Below are positions 1 to 8,641 of a DNA stretch of 64,000 nt, one piece after another (the stretch's first letter is position 1; every line of letters begins with the position of its first letter). A program made the position numbers and the translations under genes. Source of the DNA: Phyllobacteriaceae bacterium (GTDB lineage: Bacteria; Pseudomonadota; Alphaproteobacteria; Rhizobiales; Rhizobiaceae). The notes under the pieces are model-generated. The model was given only the letters and a program-made list of their open reading frames with translations. It was not told where the DNA came from and made no database searches. The stretch covers positions 1 through 64,000 of the forward strand of contig JAMLIH010000007.1 in assembly GCA_023954255.1 (NCBI GenBank), read 5' to 3'.

Positions 1-1
1 A

Positions 2-1426
2 ACCTCGTTCAATGCGATGGCCGCCAGCCTGCGCAGCGCCCAGCGCGAGATGCAGAAGCTCGCCTATTTCGATGCCGTCACTGGCCTGCCCAGCCGCGAT
101 GCCATCAACCGGGTCGGCGATCGCGATCTGTGCAAACTCGCCAATTGCGGCATGGAAGCCGCTCTCTTCTTCATCGACATCGACAACTTCAAGGAAATCA
201 ACGATACCCACGGTCATCAGGCCGGCGACCAGGTGTTGCGCTACCTCGGCGCCCGTATCGCCGACATCGTGACACTGAACACCGGCCAGTCTCCGGTTGA
301 GCCGGTCCTTTCCTTTGATGGCCGCAGCCGCGACGTTGCACCCGGCCCCTGCCTTGCCCGCATCGGCGGCGACGAGTTTGCCCTCTTCCTGCCCGAAAAC
401 CGGGGCTTTGCCCAACGCGATGCCATCGCCGAACAGATCCTCCAGTCCGTCACGAGTTCCATTCCCGGCATCCAGAACAACCATTCGCTGGGCTGCAGCA
501 TCGGTGCGGCGATCTTTCCCGAGCACGGCCTGACCTTTCCCGAACTGGTCAAGCGGGCCGACATCGCCATGTATCACGTCAAGAACTCCGGCAAGTCGGG
601 CATCCGATATTTCGGCATGGAAACCGGCGAGGTCAGCCTGACCGAACTGCGCACCAACGTGCAGCAGGCGATCCTCAATGACGAGATGGAACTGTTCTAC
701 CAGGCAAAGGTCGACACCGAATCGAACAGCGTCAATTCGGTGGAGGCACTGGTGCGCTGGGTCCATCCCCACAAGGGCGTCATCAATCCGGGTCATTTCA
801 TCCCGGCAATCGAAAACCATGAAACCACCAACCTGCTGGGCGAGTGGGTGATCCGCCGCGCCTGCCGGGACATGAAGGCCTGGGAATCCCTCGGCATGAA
901 GATGGACATCGCCGTCAACATCGCCACGCGGCACTTCATGTCCGACGGCTTTGCCGAGCGTATTCGCGGCATCGTGCGGGCCGAAAGCTGCGACCCCGGC
1001 CGGTTCGAAATCGAGGTGACCGAGGAAACCGCGCTTTCGCGCTACGACGAACCCTCCGACACGATCGGCGAACTGCAGCGAATCGGTTTCAAGGTATCGC
1101 TGGACGACTATGGCCGCGGCTACTCAAACCTCTCGCGCCTGTCGGAGTTGCGCGTCAACACGCTGAAGATCGACGGTCCGCTGACAGCCCGGCTGACCCG
1201 CGACCAGCGCACACGGGTCATTTTCGAGGCAACCATCAACATGGCGCGCGGCCTTGGCTGCAAGACGGTCGCCGAAGGGGTGGAGACCGCAGAGGAAGCC
1301 GCGATCCTGAGGAAACTCGGCTGTACCGAACTGCAGGGCTTCTATTTCTCGACGCCGCTGCCCTTCGAAAGCTTCAACAACTGGCTGCAAAACCGCCAGG
1401 AACAGCGCATGGGCCTCGTCGCCTGA
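2..1426 (+). CDS. GGDEF-EAL cyclic-di-GMP turnover protein (5'-truncated)
   Basis: The frame is open to the left edge, so the N-terminus (sensor or membrane part) lies outside the window; the first visible ATG is at 17. The GGDEF domain comes first with an intact RIGGDEFALF motif (GGDEF codons 365-379), preceded by the FFIDIDNFKEIND metal-site segment. The EAL domain follows, with VEALVRW (EAL codons 743-751), EVTEETAL, DDYGRGYSNL and KTVAEGVET. Both signature motifs look intact, so cyclase and phosphodiesterase activities are both possible. In hybrids of this kind the GGDEF half is often only regulatory. About 35 residues between the fourth strand and GGDEF are longer than in the minimal domain. 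It has no operon partner in the window. Confidence 0.9.
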   Translation, partial: TSFNAMAASLRSAQREMQKLAYFDAVTGLPSRDAINRVGDRDLCKLANCGMEAALFFIDIDNFKEINDTHGHQAGDQVLRYLGARIADIVTLNTGQSPVEPVLSFDGRSRDVAPGPCLARIGGDEFALFLPENRGFAQRDAIAEQILQSVTSSIPGIQNNHSLGCSIGAAIFPEHGLTFPELVKRADIAMYHVKNSGKSGIRYFGMETGEVSLTELRTNVQQAILNDEMELFYQAKVDTESNSVNSVEALVRWVHPHKGVINPGHFIPAIENHETTNLLGEWVIRRACRDMKAWESLGMKMDIAVNIATRHFMSDGFAERIRGIVRAESCDPGRFEIEVTEETALSRYDEPSDTIGELQRIGFKVSLDDYGRGYSNLSRLSELRVNTLKIDGPLTARLTRDQRTRVIFEATINMARGLGCKTVAEGVETAEEAAILRKLGCTELQGFYFSTPLPFESFNNWLQNRQEQRMGLVA

Positions 1427-1511
1427 CGCATCTCGAAGCCGTAGCGGACTGAAACTAGGCAGTTTATCGGAGCGCTTTACGGTTCGGTAACCATAACTGG
1501 ATATCGTGGCC

Positions 1512-1625
1512 GGTGCGAGAGGCGGCGTTCACCCCACACGAACGTCGGCGACGACCCCACACCTGAAGCCGAGGTGTTCTCTAGCGCTGAGACGCTGGTT
1601 TGAGAACATTCCGTCCTCTCGCACC
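1512..1625. other. Structured palindromic intergenic element (candidate ncRNA or repeat)
   Basis: A 114-base block closes on itself with an 11-bp perfect stem, GGTGCGAGAGG (1512-1522) against CCTCTCGCACC (1615-1625), extended by CGG/CCG across one bulged base. Inside are smaller hairpins: CGTTC/GAACG (1526-1544), ACACCT/AGGTGT (1558-1577), and GTTCTC/GAGAAC (1576-1607) enclosing AGCG/CGCT. The sequence ACCCCACA occurs twice in loop positions. No U-tract follows on either strand and no coding frame is convincing. It could be a small RNA of unknown family or a Rhizobium-type palindromic intergenic repeat. I did not notice a second copy in this window. Confidence 0.4.
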
Positions 1626-1707
1626 TTGCTTCCCGAATAATGTGCAGTGATCCCTTTGTCGCAGCTTGTGCGGACAAGTGCATTCGGTCAGGTCTGTGCG
1701 GTCTGAC

Positions 1708-2352
1708 CTATGCGGTCAAGAACGGGTTGCTCACCCGTTCGCGGCCCAGCGTGCTGCCTGGTCCGTGACCGCAGACGAACGAGACATCGTCGCCGAGCGG
1801 GAGCAGCTTTTCGCGGATCGAACGGATCAGTGCCTCATGGTCGCCGCCCGGCAGGTCCGTCCTGCCGATGGAGCCCTGAAACAGCACGTCGCCCACATGG
1901 GCAAAACGGTGCGCCTCGTTGTAGAACACCACATGGCCCGGCGCATGGCCGGGGCAATGCAGCACCTTGAAGACATGATCGCCAAAACCGACGGTGTCGC
2001 CTTCGCTGAGCCACTGGTCGGGATAGGCGTTCTGAAATCCGCCCGGAACGCCGAACATCTCTGCCTGCTTCTCGATGCTTTCCAGCAGTTTGCGGTCGGC
2101 TTCATGCGGGCCGGTGATCGAAACGCCGAGCGCCCGCTTCAGCGCCTCGGCCCCGCCGGCATGGTCGATATGGCCATGAGTCAGCCAGATCTCCTTCACC
2201 GTGACGCCGGTTTCCTGCAATGCCGCCTGAATGCGTTCCACCTCCCCGCCCGGATCGATGACCACGCCTTCCATGCTCTCATCATCCCACAGGATCGTGC
2301 AGTTCTGCTGGAACGGGGTAACCGTTACGATGGCGGCGGCAAGTTTTCCCAT
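1708..2352 (-). CDS. MBL-fold metallo-hydrolase (glyoxalase II/YcbL-like)
   Basis: A 214-residue zinc hydrolase of the metallo-beta-lactamase fold. It carries THGHIDHAGG (metal ligands), CPGHAPGH, GDVLFQGSIGRTD and a C-terminal CGHGPGSTLGRER segment, the pattern of the short glyoxalase II-like YcbL/GloC group. Members hydrolyse S-lactoylglutathione or related thioesters in the cytoplasm; the substrate here is not shown by sequence. The ATG at 2352 is preferred over an upstream in-frame ATG at 2403 because GGAAG lies about 7 bases before it and the protein then begins at the usual MGKLAAAIVTVTPF. It lies downstream of the terminator at 2432-2460, so it is probably transcribed alone. Confidence 0.88.
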   Translation of the reverse strand: MGKLAAAIVTVTPFQQNCTILWDDESMEGVVIDPGGEVERIQAALQETGVTVKEIWLTHGHIDHAGGAEALKRALGVSITGPHEADRKLLESIEKQAEMFGVPGGFQNAYPDQWLSEGDTVGFGDHVFKVLHCPGHAPGHVVFYNEAHRFAHVGDVLFQGSIGRTDLPGGDHEALIRSIREKLLPLGDDVSFVCGHGPGSTLGRERVSNPFLTA

Positions 2353-2431
2353 GCTTCTTCCCGGTAGGCTGTTGGCGTCTGCCCCTGCAAGGGGCGTGGC
2401 CATCCTTTAACAGCAAGGGACACGGCAGTTC

Positions 2432-2460
2432 AAAAAGAAAACGGGCGGCAAGCCGCCCGT
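2432..2460 (-). terminator. Rho-independent terminator of the 2487-2801 gene
   Basis: ACGGGCGGC (2441-2449) pairs with GCCGCCCGT (2452-2460) across a two-base AA centre. On the minus strand the hairpin is followed by TTTTCTTTTT. It sits 26 bases past the stop of the small membrane protein gene. Confidence 0.8.
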
Positions 2461-2486
2461 CTCCATCTTCGCAATGATGCGAGAAC

Positions 2487-2801
2487 TTATTTCTTCATCA
2501 TGTTGGCGAGCATGCCGCCGATGCCGGTCAGCGCGCCGCCGCCAACGGCGCCGCCTGCCACCTGGGCAAGAATGTTGCCCATGTCGAGGCCGCCGGCCAT
2601 ATCACCGGCCGCAGCGCCCAGCAGGCCGCCCAGCGGACCGGCGCCGCTTGCCAGACCACCGCCAATGATGCCGCCGGCACCGCCGAGCAGCATCTTGGTG
2701 ATCATCGGCACGGCAATCGACTTGACCAGATTGCCGACTACCCCGCCACCAACAGCACCGGAAATGGCCTGGATGATCAGCGGAACGATTATTTCCATCA
2801 T
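2487..2801 (-). CDS. Small glycine-rich hydrophobic protein
   Basis: A 104-residue protein beginning MMEIIVPLIIQAISGAVGG. It is almost entirely hydrophobic or Gly/Ala-rich, with repeated GG and GGG steps (GGGVVGN, GGAGGIIGGG, GGAVGGG), and ends in MANMMKK-like basic residues. It resembles small rhizobial membrane proteins of unknown role, with glycine-zipper-like spacing. GGGAGAA 7 bases before the ATG at 2801 fixes the start; an in-frame start at 2834 lacks a good site. A strong terminator follows. Function unknown. Confidence 0.75.
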   Translation of the reverse strand: MMEIIVPLIIQAISGAVGGGVVGNLVKSIAVPMITKMLLGGAGGIIGGGLASGAGPLGGLLGAAAGDMAGGLDMGNILAQVAGGAVGGGALTGIGGMLANMMKK

Positions 2802-2983
2802 GTTACTTCTCCCAAAGACGGGCTCAGCCCGCACCCAACGATGAAGAGCCTGGATGACTCTTGCGGAGTATTAGACTTTTGTAGAAAAAAACGCAAATCG
2901 AATTACGGAACGTAACCCGTTTGCGCACGGCGGGCCACCGCCATGCGAATTTGCCGCGAAAGCATGGTGTGGGCGCAGGCCGG

Positions 2984-3880
2984 TCAGGCCGCTTTGGTGG
3001 CGCCTGCTTTGCCGGTCACCAGCGCCTCGTAATCGTCCATCAGCGCACGGCTGATATCCCCCGGCGTGAACCTGTAGGATCCGATTTCCGAAACGGGCGT
3101 CACTTCCGCGGCGGTGCCCGTCAGGAAGCATTCGCCGAAACCCGAAAGCTCTTCCGGCATGATGGCCCGTTCGATGACCTCGATGCCCCTTGCCCTGGCC
3201 AGATCGATGACCGTGCGGCGCGTGATGCCGTCGAGGAAACAGTCGGGCTTCGGCGTGTGGATGACGCCGTCGGTGATGAAAAACAGATTGGCACCCGTCG
3301 CTTCCGCCACCTGCCCGCGATAATCGAGCATCATTGCATCGGCGTACCCCTTGGCCTCGGCAGCATGCTTGGACAGCGTGCAGATCATGTAGAGGCCCGC
3401 TGCCTTGGCGAAGGACGGCGCGGTTTTCGGGTCGGGCCTGCGCCAGTCGGCGATGTCGAGACGGATACCCTTGAGCCGCTCCTGCGGATCGAAATAGCTC
3501 GGCCACTCCCATACCGCGATTGCCACGTTGATGCGGTTCTTCTGCGCAGAAACCCCCATCATCTCGCTGCCGCGCCACGCGACCGGACGGATATAGGCAT
3601 CCTTCAGGCCCTGTTTCTTGAGTGTGGCGACGCAGGCCTCGTCGATCTCTTCCACCGAGTAGGGAATTTTCATTCCCAGCGTTTCAGCGGAATAAAACAG
3701 CCGCTCGGTGTGCTCGCGCAGTTTGAAGATCTCGCCCTCATAGGCGCGCTCGCCCTCGAAGACGGAGCTTGCATAATGCAGCCCGTGGGTCAGCACATGG
3801 ACTTTGGCGTCGCCCCACGCAACGAACTCTCCGTTGAACCAGATATGGCCACCCATTTGATCGTAAGGAACGCCTGCCAT
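2984..3880 (-). CDS. ilvE: Branched-chain amino acid aminotransferase
   Basis: A 298-residue fold-type IV PLP enzyme that reversibly transaminates Leu, Ile and Val with 2-oxoglutarate in the cytoplasm. It has the N-terminal HVLTHGLHYASSVFEGERAY segment, the expected catalytic-lysine region, and the C-terminal DGITRRTVIDLA and GTAAEVTPV motifs that bind the PLP phosphate. Length fits proteobacterial IlvE. The ATG at 3880 has GGAGA 9 bases upstream; a longer frame to 3985 has no support. Upstream lies a TTGACA-17-TAGGCT promoter overlapping a 23-bp palindrome (see 3998-4040), which suggests control by the divergent MarR gene. The 182 bases downstream (2802-2983) hold nothing recognisable. Confidence 0.93.
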   Translation of the reverse strand: MAGVPYDQMGGHIWFNGEFVAWGDAKVHVLTHGLHYASSVFEGERAYEGEIFKLREHTERLFYSAETLGMKIPYSVEEIDEACVATLKKQGLKDAYIRPVAWRGSEMMGVSAQKNRINVAIAVWEWPSYFDPQERLKGIRLDIADWRRPDPKTAPSFAKAAGLYMICTLSKHAAEAKGYADAMMLDYRGQVAEATGANLFFITDGVIHTPKPDCFLDGITRRTVIDLARARGIEVIERAIMPEELSGFGECFLTGTAAEVTPVSEIGSYRFTPGDISRALMDDYEALVTGKAGATKAA

Positions 3881-3997
3881 CGGAATTCTCCAACCCGTTA
3901 TATGTTCTGTTTGTTTTCTGTTTCGCGCCCCGTCCCGCAGCCGGCACCGTGGTCGCGGCCACTTTCTGCCGGCAATATTAGCCAAGACGATCGAAAA

Positions 3998-4040
3998 AGC
4001 CTATGCTTCGCCCCAAAATATGTCAATACTGCTGACATAT
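3998..4040 (-). promoter_or_regulatory. ilvE promoter overlapping a palindromic operator
   Basis: On the minus strand TTGACA (4021-4026) and TAGGCT (3998-4003) are separated by 17 bases, a good sigma-70-type promoter for ilvE. The -35 box lies inside the perfect inverted repeat ATATGTCA-N7-TGACATAT (4018-4040), whose size and symmetry fit a MarR-type site. A candidate plus-strand promoter for the MarR gene (TTGCAA 4058-4063, 17 bases, ATTAAC 4081-4086) lies about 18 bases beyond. Binding to the palindrome should therefore block ilvE and perhaps also affect the regulator's own gene. The promoter is seen; the regulator assignment is inferred. Confidence 0.6.
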
Positions 4041-4136
4041 TGGCAAGCATCGCTGCCTTGCAACCAGATGGCGATCCATGATTAACGGGCCTTGCATCAT
4101 CAACGGCACGGCGCTTCAACCGGCAAGCAAATTCAC

Positions 4137-4604
4137 ATGGGCATGATCGACGACCACCACGCCGCCCCGCTGGGCAGCGACGACATCAGCGAAATCGAGC
4201 TGATCGAATTGCTGTTTTTCGCCTATCGCGACTTCGTCGGCGACGCCGACCGCATTCTCGAGGCCCAGGGTTTCGGCCGTGCCCATCACCGCGTGCTTTA
4301 TTTCGTCAACCGCAAGCCGTCGATGACCGTTGCCGAACTGCTCGACCTGCTGGCCATCACCAAACAGAGCCTTGCCCGGGTTCTCAAGCAGCTCATCGAA
4401 TCGGGCTATATCGTCCAGAAAACCGGCAACGAGGACCGCCGCCAGCGCCTGCTCTTTCCCACCCCGGCCGGCCGCAAGCTCATTCTGGAACTTTCAGCGC
4501 CACAGTCCCGCCGCATCCACGCGGCATTGAAGGCGGTGAATACCGTCAACCGGGAGGATATCGCGGCATTCTTGGCCGCCATGCGCAACCCGCCGGGCGC
4601 GTGA
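4137..4604 (+). CDS. MarR-family transcriptional regulator (PetP-like)
   Basis: A 155-residue winged-helix regulator. Helices around LIELLFFAYRDFVGDAD are followed by the wHTH (RVLYFVNRKPSMTVAELLDLL, ITKQSLARVLKQLIESGYI) and a basic wing, NEDRRQRLLFPTPAG. The order MarR regulator, OmpR-type regulator matches petP-petR of Rhodobacter capsulatus and rhizobia, so PetP-like is likely. The start is uncertain: the ATG at 4137 gives a family-typical length, with another ATG at 4143 and a TTG at 4092. It is 31 bases upstream of the response regulator and divergent from ilvE across the 4018-4040 palindrome, its probable operator. Confidence 0.85.
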   Translation: MGMIDDHHAAPLGSDDISEIELIELLFFAYRDFVGDADRILEAQGFGRAHHRVLYFVNRKPSMTVAELLDLLAITKQSLARVLKQLIESGYIVQKTGNEDRRQRLLFPTPAGRKLILELSAPQSRRIHAALKAVNTVNREDIAAFLAAMRNPPGA

Positions 4605-4635
4605 AGCAAGGGGCAACAACTGCGAAGGCTCAACC

Positions 4636-5367
4636 ATGGAACGTGCCACAGACGACACCGCCACGGACCGGCACCCTGTAACCCCGAGCGACGACGCTCC
4701 CCATCTGCTGGTAATCGATGACGACCGCCGGATTCGCGAACTGACCCGCCGCTATCTTGCTGAACGGGGATTTCGGGTCACCCTCGCCGCCGATGCCGCC
4801 GAAGCCAGACGGCACCTTGCCGGTCTCGAATTCGATCTCCTCATCGTCGACGTGATGATGCCCGGCGAAACCGGGCTCAGCCTGACCCGTTCGCTGAAGG
4901 AGCAGACCGATGTGCCGGTGCTGATGCTTACGGCCCTGGCAGAAACGCAGAACCGCATCGACGGCCTGGAGTCGGGTGCCGACGACTATCTGCCGAAGCC
5001 CTTCGATCCGCGCGAACTGGTTCTGCGCATCAACAACATTCTCAAACGCACCAGCCGGCCCGATACGCCCGCTGTCGAGCATGTCAGCTTCGGGCCGTTC
5101 CAGTTTTCCGTCACCCGCCGCGAACTCAAGCGCGACGGCGAACTGATCCGCCTCACCGAGCGCGAGCAGGAAATCATGATCGTCTTCGCCAGCCGCATGG
5201 GCGAGACGGTGGCGCGTCACGAACTGCTGACCGAAGGTTCGGATGCCGGTGAGCGCAAGATCGACGTCCAGATCAACCGCCTGCGCCGCAAGATCGAGGC
5301 AGATCCCAGCGATCCGAAATGGCTGCAGACAGTGCGCGGCATTGGCTATCGGCTGTTTCCGGGATAA
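4636..5367 (+). CDS. OmpR-family response regulator (PetR-like)
   Basis: A 243-residue two-domain regulator. The receiver (about 22-140) has the acidic pocket DDD (28-30), phospho-acceptor Asp72 in LLIVDVMMPG, the TAL switch residue and lysine in LPKPFDP. The C-terminal OmpR winged helix (about 150-240) has LTEREQEIM, KIDVQINRLRRKIE and the final VRGIGYRLF. It sits between the MarR gene and a histidine kinase, so it is probably phosphorylated by that kinase. PetR is the family name by gene order. Its targets are not evident here; petABC lies about 29 kb away and is not proven to be one. Confidence 0.9.
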   Translation: MERATDDTATDRHPVTPSDDAPHLLVIDDDRRIRELTRRYLAERGFRVTLAADAAEARRHLAGLEFDLLIVDVMMPGETGLSLTRSLKEQTDVPVLMLTALAETQNRIDGLESGADDYLPKPFDPRELVLRINNILKRTSRPDTPAVEHVSFGPFQFSVTRRELKRDGELIRLTEREQEIMIVFASRMGETVARHELLTEGSDAGERKIDVQINRLRRKIEADPSDPKWLQTVRGIGYRLFPG

Positions 5368-5379
5368 GGATGCCGCAAC

Positions 5380-6843
5380 ATGGATAACCGGCTTGGCCGG
5401 CGGACCGAGGCAGGGCCGCCGGAAACGCGTGCCGGCAGCAACGGCTTGGAACCGGGTTTGGGGATTCTGCAGAGCAATACCTATTACCGAAGCTGGCGCC
5501 GCAGCCCGCCTGCGCGCTTCCTGCGTTGGTTCGGTCGCAGGATGCCCAAGGGGCTTTATGCCCGTTCCATTCTGATCATCATCACCCCGATGGTGATCCT
5601 TCAGATCGTCATCGCCTATGTCTTCATGGAACGCCACTGGCAGACCGTTACCCAGCGTCTGTCGACGGCGGTAACCGCCGATCTTGCCGCCATCATCGAT
5701 GTCATCGAATCCTATCCCCAGGATGAAAACTACGAGGAAATCGCCCGCATCGCCCAGGAGCGCCTGCGCCTCAACATCGCCATCCTGCCGCCCGATCCCT
5801 TTCCCCCGGCAACCGCCAAACCGTTCTTTTCCATTCTCGACGATGTGCTTCAGGAGGAAATCACCAAGCAGATCGGCCGGCCTTTCTGGATCGACACGGT
5901 GGGCGATTCCAACCTGATCGAAATCCGCATCCGACTGGAGGAACCCGAGCGTGTGCTGCGCGTCTATGCCCGGCGCAGCCAGGCCTATGCCTCAAACTCG
6001 CACATCTTCCTGTTGTGGATGATCGGCGCTTCGGTGTTCCTGATCGCCCTGTCGATCCTGTTCCTGCGCAACCAGATCCGGCCGATCCAGAACCTTGCCC
6101 GCGCTGCCGAACTCTATGGCAAGGGCCGAGACCTGCCCATCGACTTCCAGATTCGCGGCGCGCGGGAAGTGCGTCAGGCGGGCCTCGCCTTCCTGCAGAT
6201 GCGCGAGCGCATCGACCGCCAGATCCAGCAGCGCACAGCCATGCTGACCGGGGTCAGCCACGATCTGCGCACCATCCTGACCCGCTTCAAGCTGCAGGTG
6301 GCGCTGCAGGGCGAAAGCCCGGAGACGGAGGAACTGCAGCGCGACATCGACGAGATGCAGCGCATGCTGCAGGGCTATCTCGATTTTGCCAAGGGCGAGA
6401 GCGGCGAGGAAATCGAGGAGGTGCGCCTGCTCGACCTGTTCGAGCGCCACCGGAACGAGGCTTCCCTGAAGGGCAACAAATACACGGTTTCCTGTCCGAA
6501 AAATCTCTCCATCCGCGGCCGGCCCAATGCGCTGGCGCGCATGGTTGGCAATCTGGTCACCAATGCCTTCCGCCATGCCAACAAGGTCAAGGTGACAGCA
6601 ATCGACGACGGGCAGGATGTCGTCCTGTGGGTCGATGACAACGGTTCGGGCATACCGGTGAAAGACCGCGAAGAGGTTTTCAGGCCGTTCCTGCGGCTTG
6701 ACGAAGCCCGGAACCAGGATGAAAGCGGCACCGGCCTTGGCCTGCCCATCGCCCGCGACATCGCCAGGCTGCATGGCGGCGACATCAAGCTGGAAGACAG
6801 TCCGCTGGGCGGTTTGCGCGCCACGATCAGGCTGCCACACTAA
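5380..6843 (+). CDS. EnvZ-like membrane sensor histidine kinase
   Basis: A 487-residue inner-membrane kinase starting 12 bases after the response regulator stop. There is a cytosolic N-terminal tail of about 60 residues, a first membrane helix (SILIIITPMVILQIVIAYVF), a periplasmic loop of about 120 residues, a second helix (HIFLLWMIGASVFLIALSILF), then HAMP, a dimerisation helix with His294 in VSHDLRT, and the ATPase domain with N box NLVTNAFRHA, G1 DDNGSGIP and G2 GTGLGLPIARD. It probably phosphorylates the upstream regulator. An internal ATG at 5542 just before the first helix is an alternative start, as the tail is longer than in most EnvZ proteins. Confidence 0.9.
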   Translation: MDNRLGRRTEAGPPETRAGSNGLEPGLGILQSNTYYRSWRRSPPARFLRWFGRRMPKGLYARSILIIITPMVILQIVIAYVFMERHWQTVTQRLSTAVTADLAAIIDVIESYPQDENYEEIARIAQERLRLNIAILPPDPFPPATAKPFFSILDDVLQEEITKQIGRPFWIDTVGDSNLIEIRIRLEEPERVLRVYARRSQAYASNSHIFLLWMIGASVFLIALSILFLRNQIRPIQNLARAAELYGKGRDLPIDFQIRGAREVRQAGLAFLQMRERIDRQIQQRTAMLTGVSHDLRTILTRFKLQVALQGESPETEELQRDIDEMQRMLQGYLDFAKGESGEEIEEVRLLDLFERHRNEASLKGNKYTVSCPKNLSIRGRPNALARMVGNLVTNAFRHANKVKVTAIDDGQDVVLWVDDNGSGIPVKDREEVFRPFLRLDEARNQDESGTGLGLPIARDIARLHGGDIKLEDSPLGGLRATIRLPH

Positions 6844-6859
6844 AGCGCTTGCGATCCGG

Positions 6860-7207
6860 TCAGTGCAACCGGCTGCCGTTGGGCACCGGCTTGTCGGGAG
6901 ATGCAAGCACCACCGCGCCATCGGCGTCGTTAAAGCCCAGCGTCAGCACTTCCGACATGAAAGGGCCGATCTGGCGCGGCGGGAAATTGACCACCGCCAT
7001 AACCTGCCTGCCGACCAGTTCCTCCGGCTGGTAATGCACGGTGATCTGGGCCGAGCATTTGCGAATGCCGATGTCCTCGCCGAAATCGATGCGCAGCTTG
7101 TAGGCCGGCCGCCGGGCCTCGGGAAAGATCTCCGCAGCCACCACCGTTCCGACACGAATGTCGACTTTCAGAAAGTCGTCGATGCTGATCCTGGTTTCGT
7201 CACTCAT
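6860..7207 (-). CDS. csaA: CsaA-like tRNA-binding protein
   Basis: A 115-residue single-domain OB-fold protein of the EMAP-II/Arc1p tRNA-binding group. It shows [53 protein letters not shown] and the closing PVPNGSRLH. CsaA proteins bind tRNA or act as chaperones in protein export in some bacteria; the role here is inferred from the family. The ATG overlaps the proC stop by one base (TGATG), so translation is probably coupled. A GTG one codon upstream is possible. It converges with the kinase gene, leaving 16 bases. Confidence 0.88.
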   Translation of the reverse strand: MSDETRISIDDFLKVDIRVGTVVAAEIFPEARRPAYKLRIDFGEDIGIRKCSAQITVHYQPEELVGRQVMAVVNFPPRQIGPFMSEVLTLGFNDADGAVVLASPDKPVPNGSRLH

Positions 7208-8028
7208 CACTTCACCTGTCCGGATAATTCCTCAGAGCGGCGCCGCGCCGCATGGATGGCGCGCGCCACCAGTTTCTCGAGCCGCCCTTCACCCATCAAC
7301 TCGCCAAGGGCTGCAGCCGTCGTTCCATTGGGCGAGGTGACGTTTTCGCGCAGCACGCCGGCCGGCTCGTCGAGTTGCGACAGCATCGCGCCTGCGCCGG
7401 CAATGGTCTCGCGCGCCAGCGCCTCGGCAAGATCGGGCGAAAGCCCCTCGCCAACACCCGCCGCCGCCATGCATTCGGCGAGATGAAACACGTAAGCCGG
7501 GCCGCTGCCGGAAACCGCGGTGACCGCATCGATCATCGCCTCGTCCTCGACCCAGCGCACCTTGCCGATCGCCGACAGCAGTCCGTCGACGCGCGCTTTT
7601 TGCTGCTCGCTGCAAAGCCCATTGGGACAGCACACCGTAATGCCCTTTCGCAAGATGGCGGGCGTGTTGGGCATGGAGCGCACCACAGGCACCTCGCCCA
7701 GATGCGCAGCAAGCTGAGCCAGCGTCGTACCAGCCGCCACACTGACGGAGACGGTGTCCGGCCCAGCCAGGCCCTTCAGGGTTGGCAACACCGCTTCCAT
7801 CGCCTGCGGCTTTACCGCAATCAGCATCACATCGGGCCTGTAGCCCTCGGGCGGTGCCAGGCAATGGCGGATGTCATGCTTTTGCAGCAGTGCCGCCATC
7901 CCGTCGCGCGGCGACGGGTCGACCACGGTAATGCGGTTCGCCGCAAAGCCGCTTTCGATCCAGCCGGCGAGCATCGCCCCGCCCATGTTTCCGGCCCCAA
8001 TGAGGCAAAGCTCGAATTCGTCGGCCAT
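7207..8028 (-). CDS. proC: Pyrroline-5-carboxylate reductase
   Basis: A 273-residue enzyme for the last step of proline synthesis: NAD(P)H-dependent reduction of pyrroline-5-carboxylate in the cytoplasm. It has the N-terminal dinucleotide motif [11 protein letters not shown], the MPNTPA segment and the C-terminal signature beginning [11 protein letters not shown] and ending [11 protein letters not shown]. The ATG at 8028 has GGAG upstream and is the family start; an earlier in-frame codon at 8070 adds an unlikely tail. It forms a two-gene operon with csaA through a one-base overlap. The 115 bases to the next gene (8029-8143) hold nothing clear. Confidence 0.93.
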   Translation of the reverse strand: MADEFELCLIGAGNMGGAMLAGWIESGFAANRITVVDPSPRDGMAALLQKHDIRHCLAPPEGYRPDVMLIAVKPQAMEAVLPTLKGLAGPDTVSVSVAAGTTLAQLAAHLGEVPVVRSMPNTPAILRKGITVCCPNGLCSEQQKARVDGLLSAIGKVRWVEDEAMIDAVTAVSGSGPAYVFHLAECMAAAGVGEGLSPDLAEALARETIAGAGAMLSQLDEPAGVLRENVTSPNGTTAAALGELMGEGRLEKLVARAIHAARRRSEELSGQVK

Positions 8029-8143
8029 CGATCCGCTCCCGCGCAAATTACACCGGCAATTCACTGCCATAGCGCCTGCGGCGACTCAAGCCGTGCCCGT
8101 GTTCGGAGAATAAGGGAAGTATGGCAGCAGAACGGGAAGGCCG

Positions 8144-8641
8144 TCAGGCGGTTCCGTGGGTCTCGAACAGAACGGCATCGAGCGCTTCCTTGCTGCTCTT
8201 GCCGGCCCAGACCACATACTGGAATGCCTGATAGTAGCGCTCGCAGGCTTCCAGCGCACTGGTCAGCAGGCATTCAAGCTGTTCGGCGGTCGGATCGGCG
8301 CCACCGTTCAACAGCAGGGTCTGGCGGAACATCACCGCGCCGTCCTCCCGCCACAGGTCGAAATGGCCGATCAGCAACTGCTCGTTGACCTGGCTGATCA
8401 GGTTGATCGCCTCGTTCATCCGGTTTTCGGTAATTTTCAGATCAAATGCGCAGGCAAGATGGAGGGCCTCGAATTCCTCCATCCAGGACAGGGAAACGTC
8501 ATAGTCGGACCACACCCCGTTGACGGTCATGCTGATCTCGTCATTGATGCGTTCGAACTGCCAGTCGTTCAGGGAGGCTACCTGCTCCAACAGATCGACC
8601 GGATTGGTGTCCCGCTCCACTTCCAGTTCGAAAAGACCCAT
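8144..8641 (-). CDS. YbjN-domain protein
   Basis: A 165-residue acidic protein of the YbjN/sensory-transduction-like family. It has MGLFELEVERDTNPVDLLEQ, NDEISMTVNGVWSDYDVSL, and a second half with LISQVNEQLLIGHFDLWRED and FRQTLLLNGG. This fold resembles type III chaperones and is very common in alphaproteobacteria, next to proC in many of them. No catalytic residues are visible and the role is unknown. The ATG at 8641 has AAGGAG about 12 bases upstream and gives the conserved start; the frame extends further only by chance. Confidence 0.82.
   Translation of the reverse strand: MGLFELEVERDTNPVDLLEQVASLNDWQFERINDEISMTVNGVWSDYDVSLSWMEEFEALHLACAFDLKITENRMNEAINLISQVNEQLLIGHFDLWREDGAVMFRQTLLLNGGADPTAEQLECLLTSALEACERYYQAFQYVVWAGKSSKEALDAVLFETHGTA

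Noticed and set aside
1686-1707. GGTCAG/CTGACC hairpin as terminator of the MBL-fold gene
   Set aside because: No U-run follows the stem on the minus strand.
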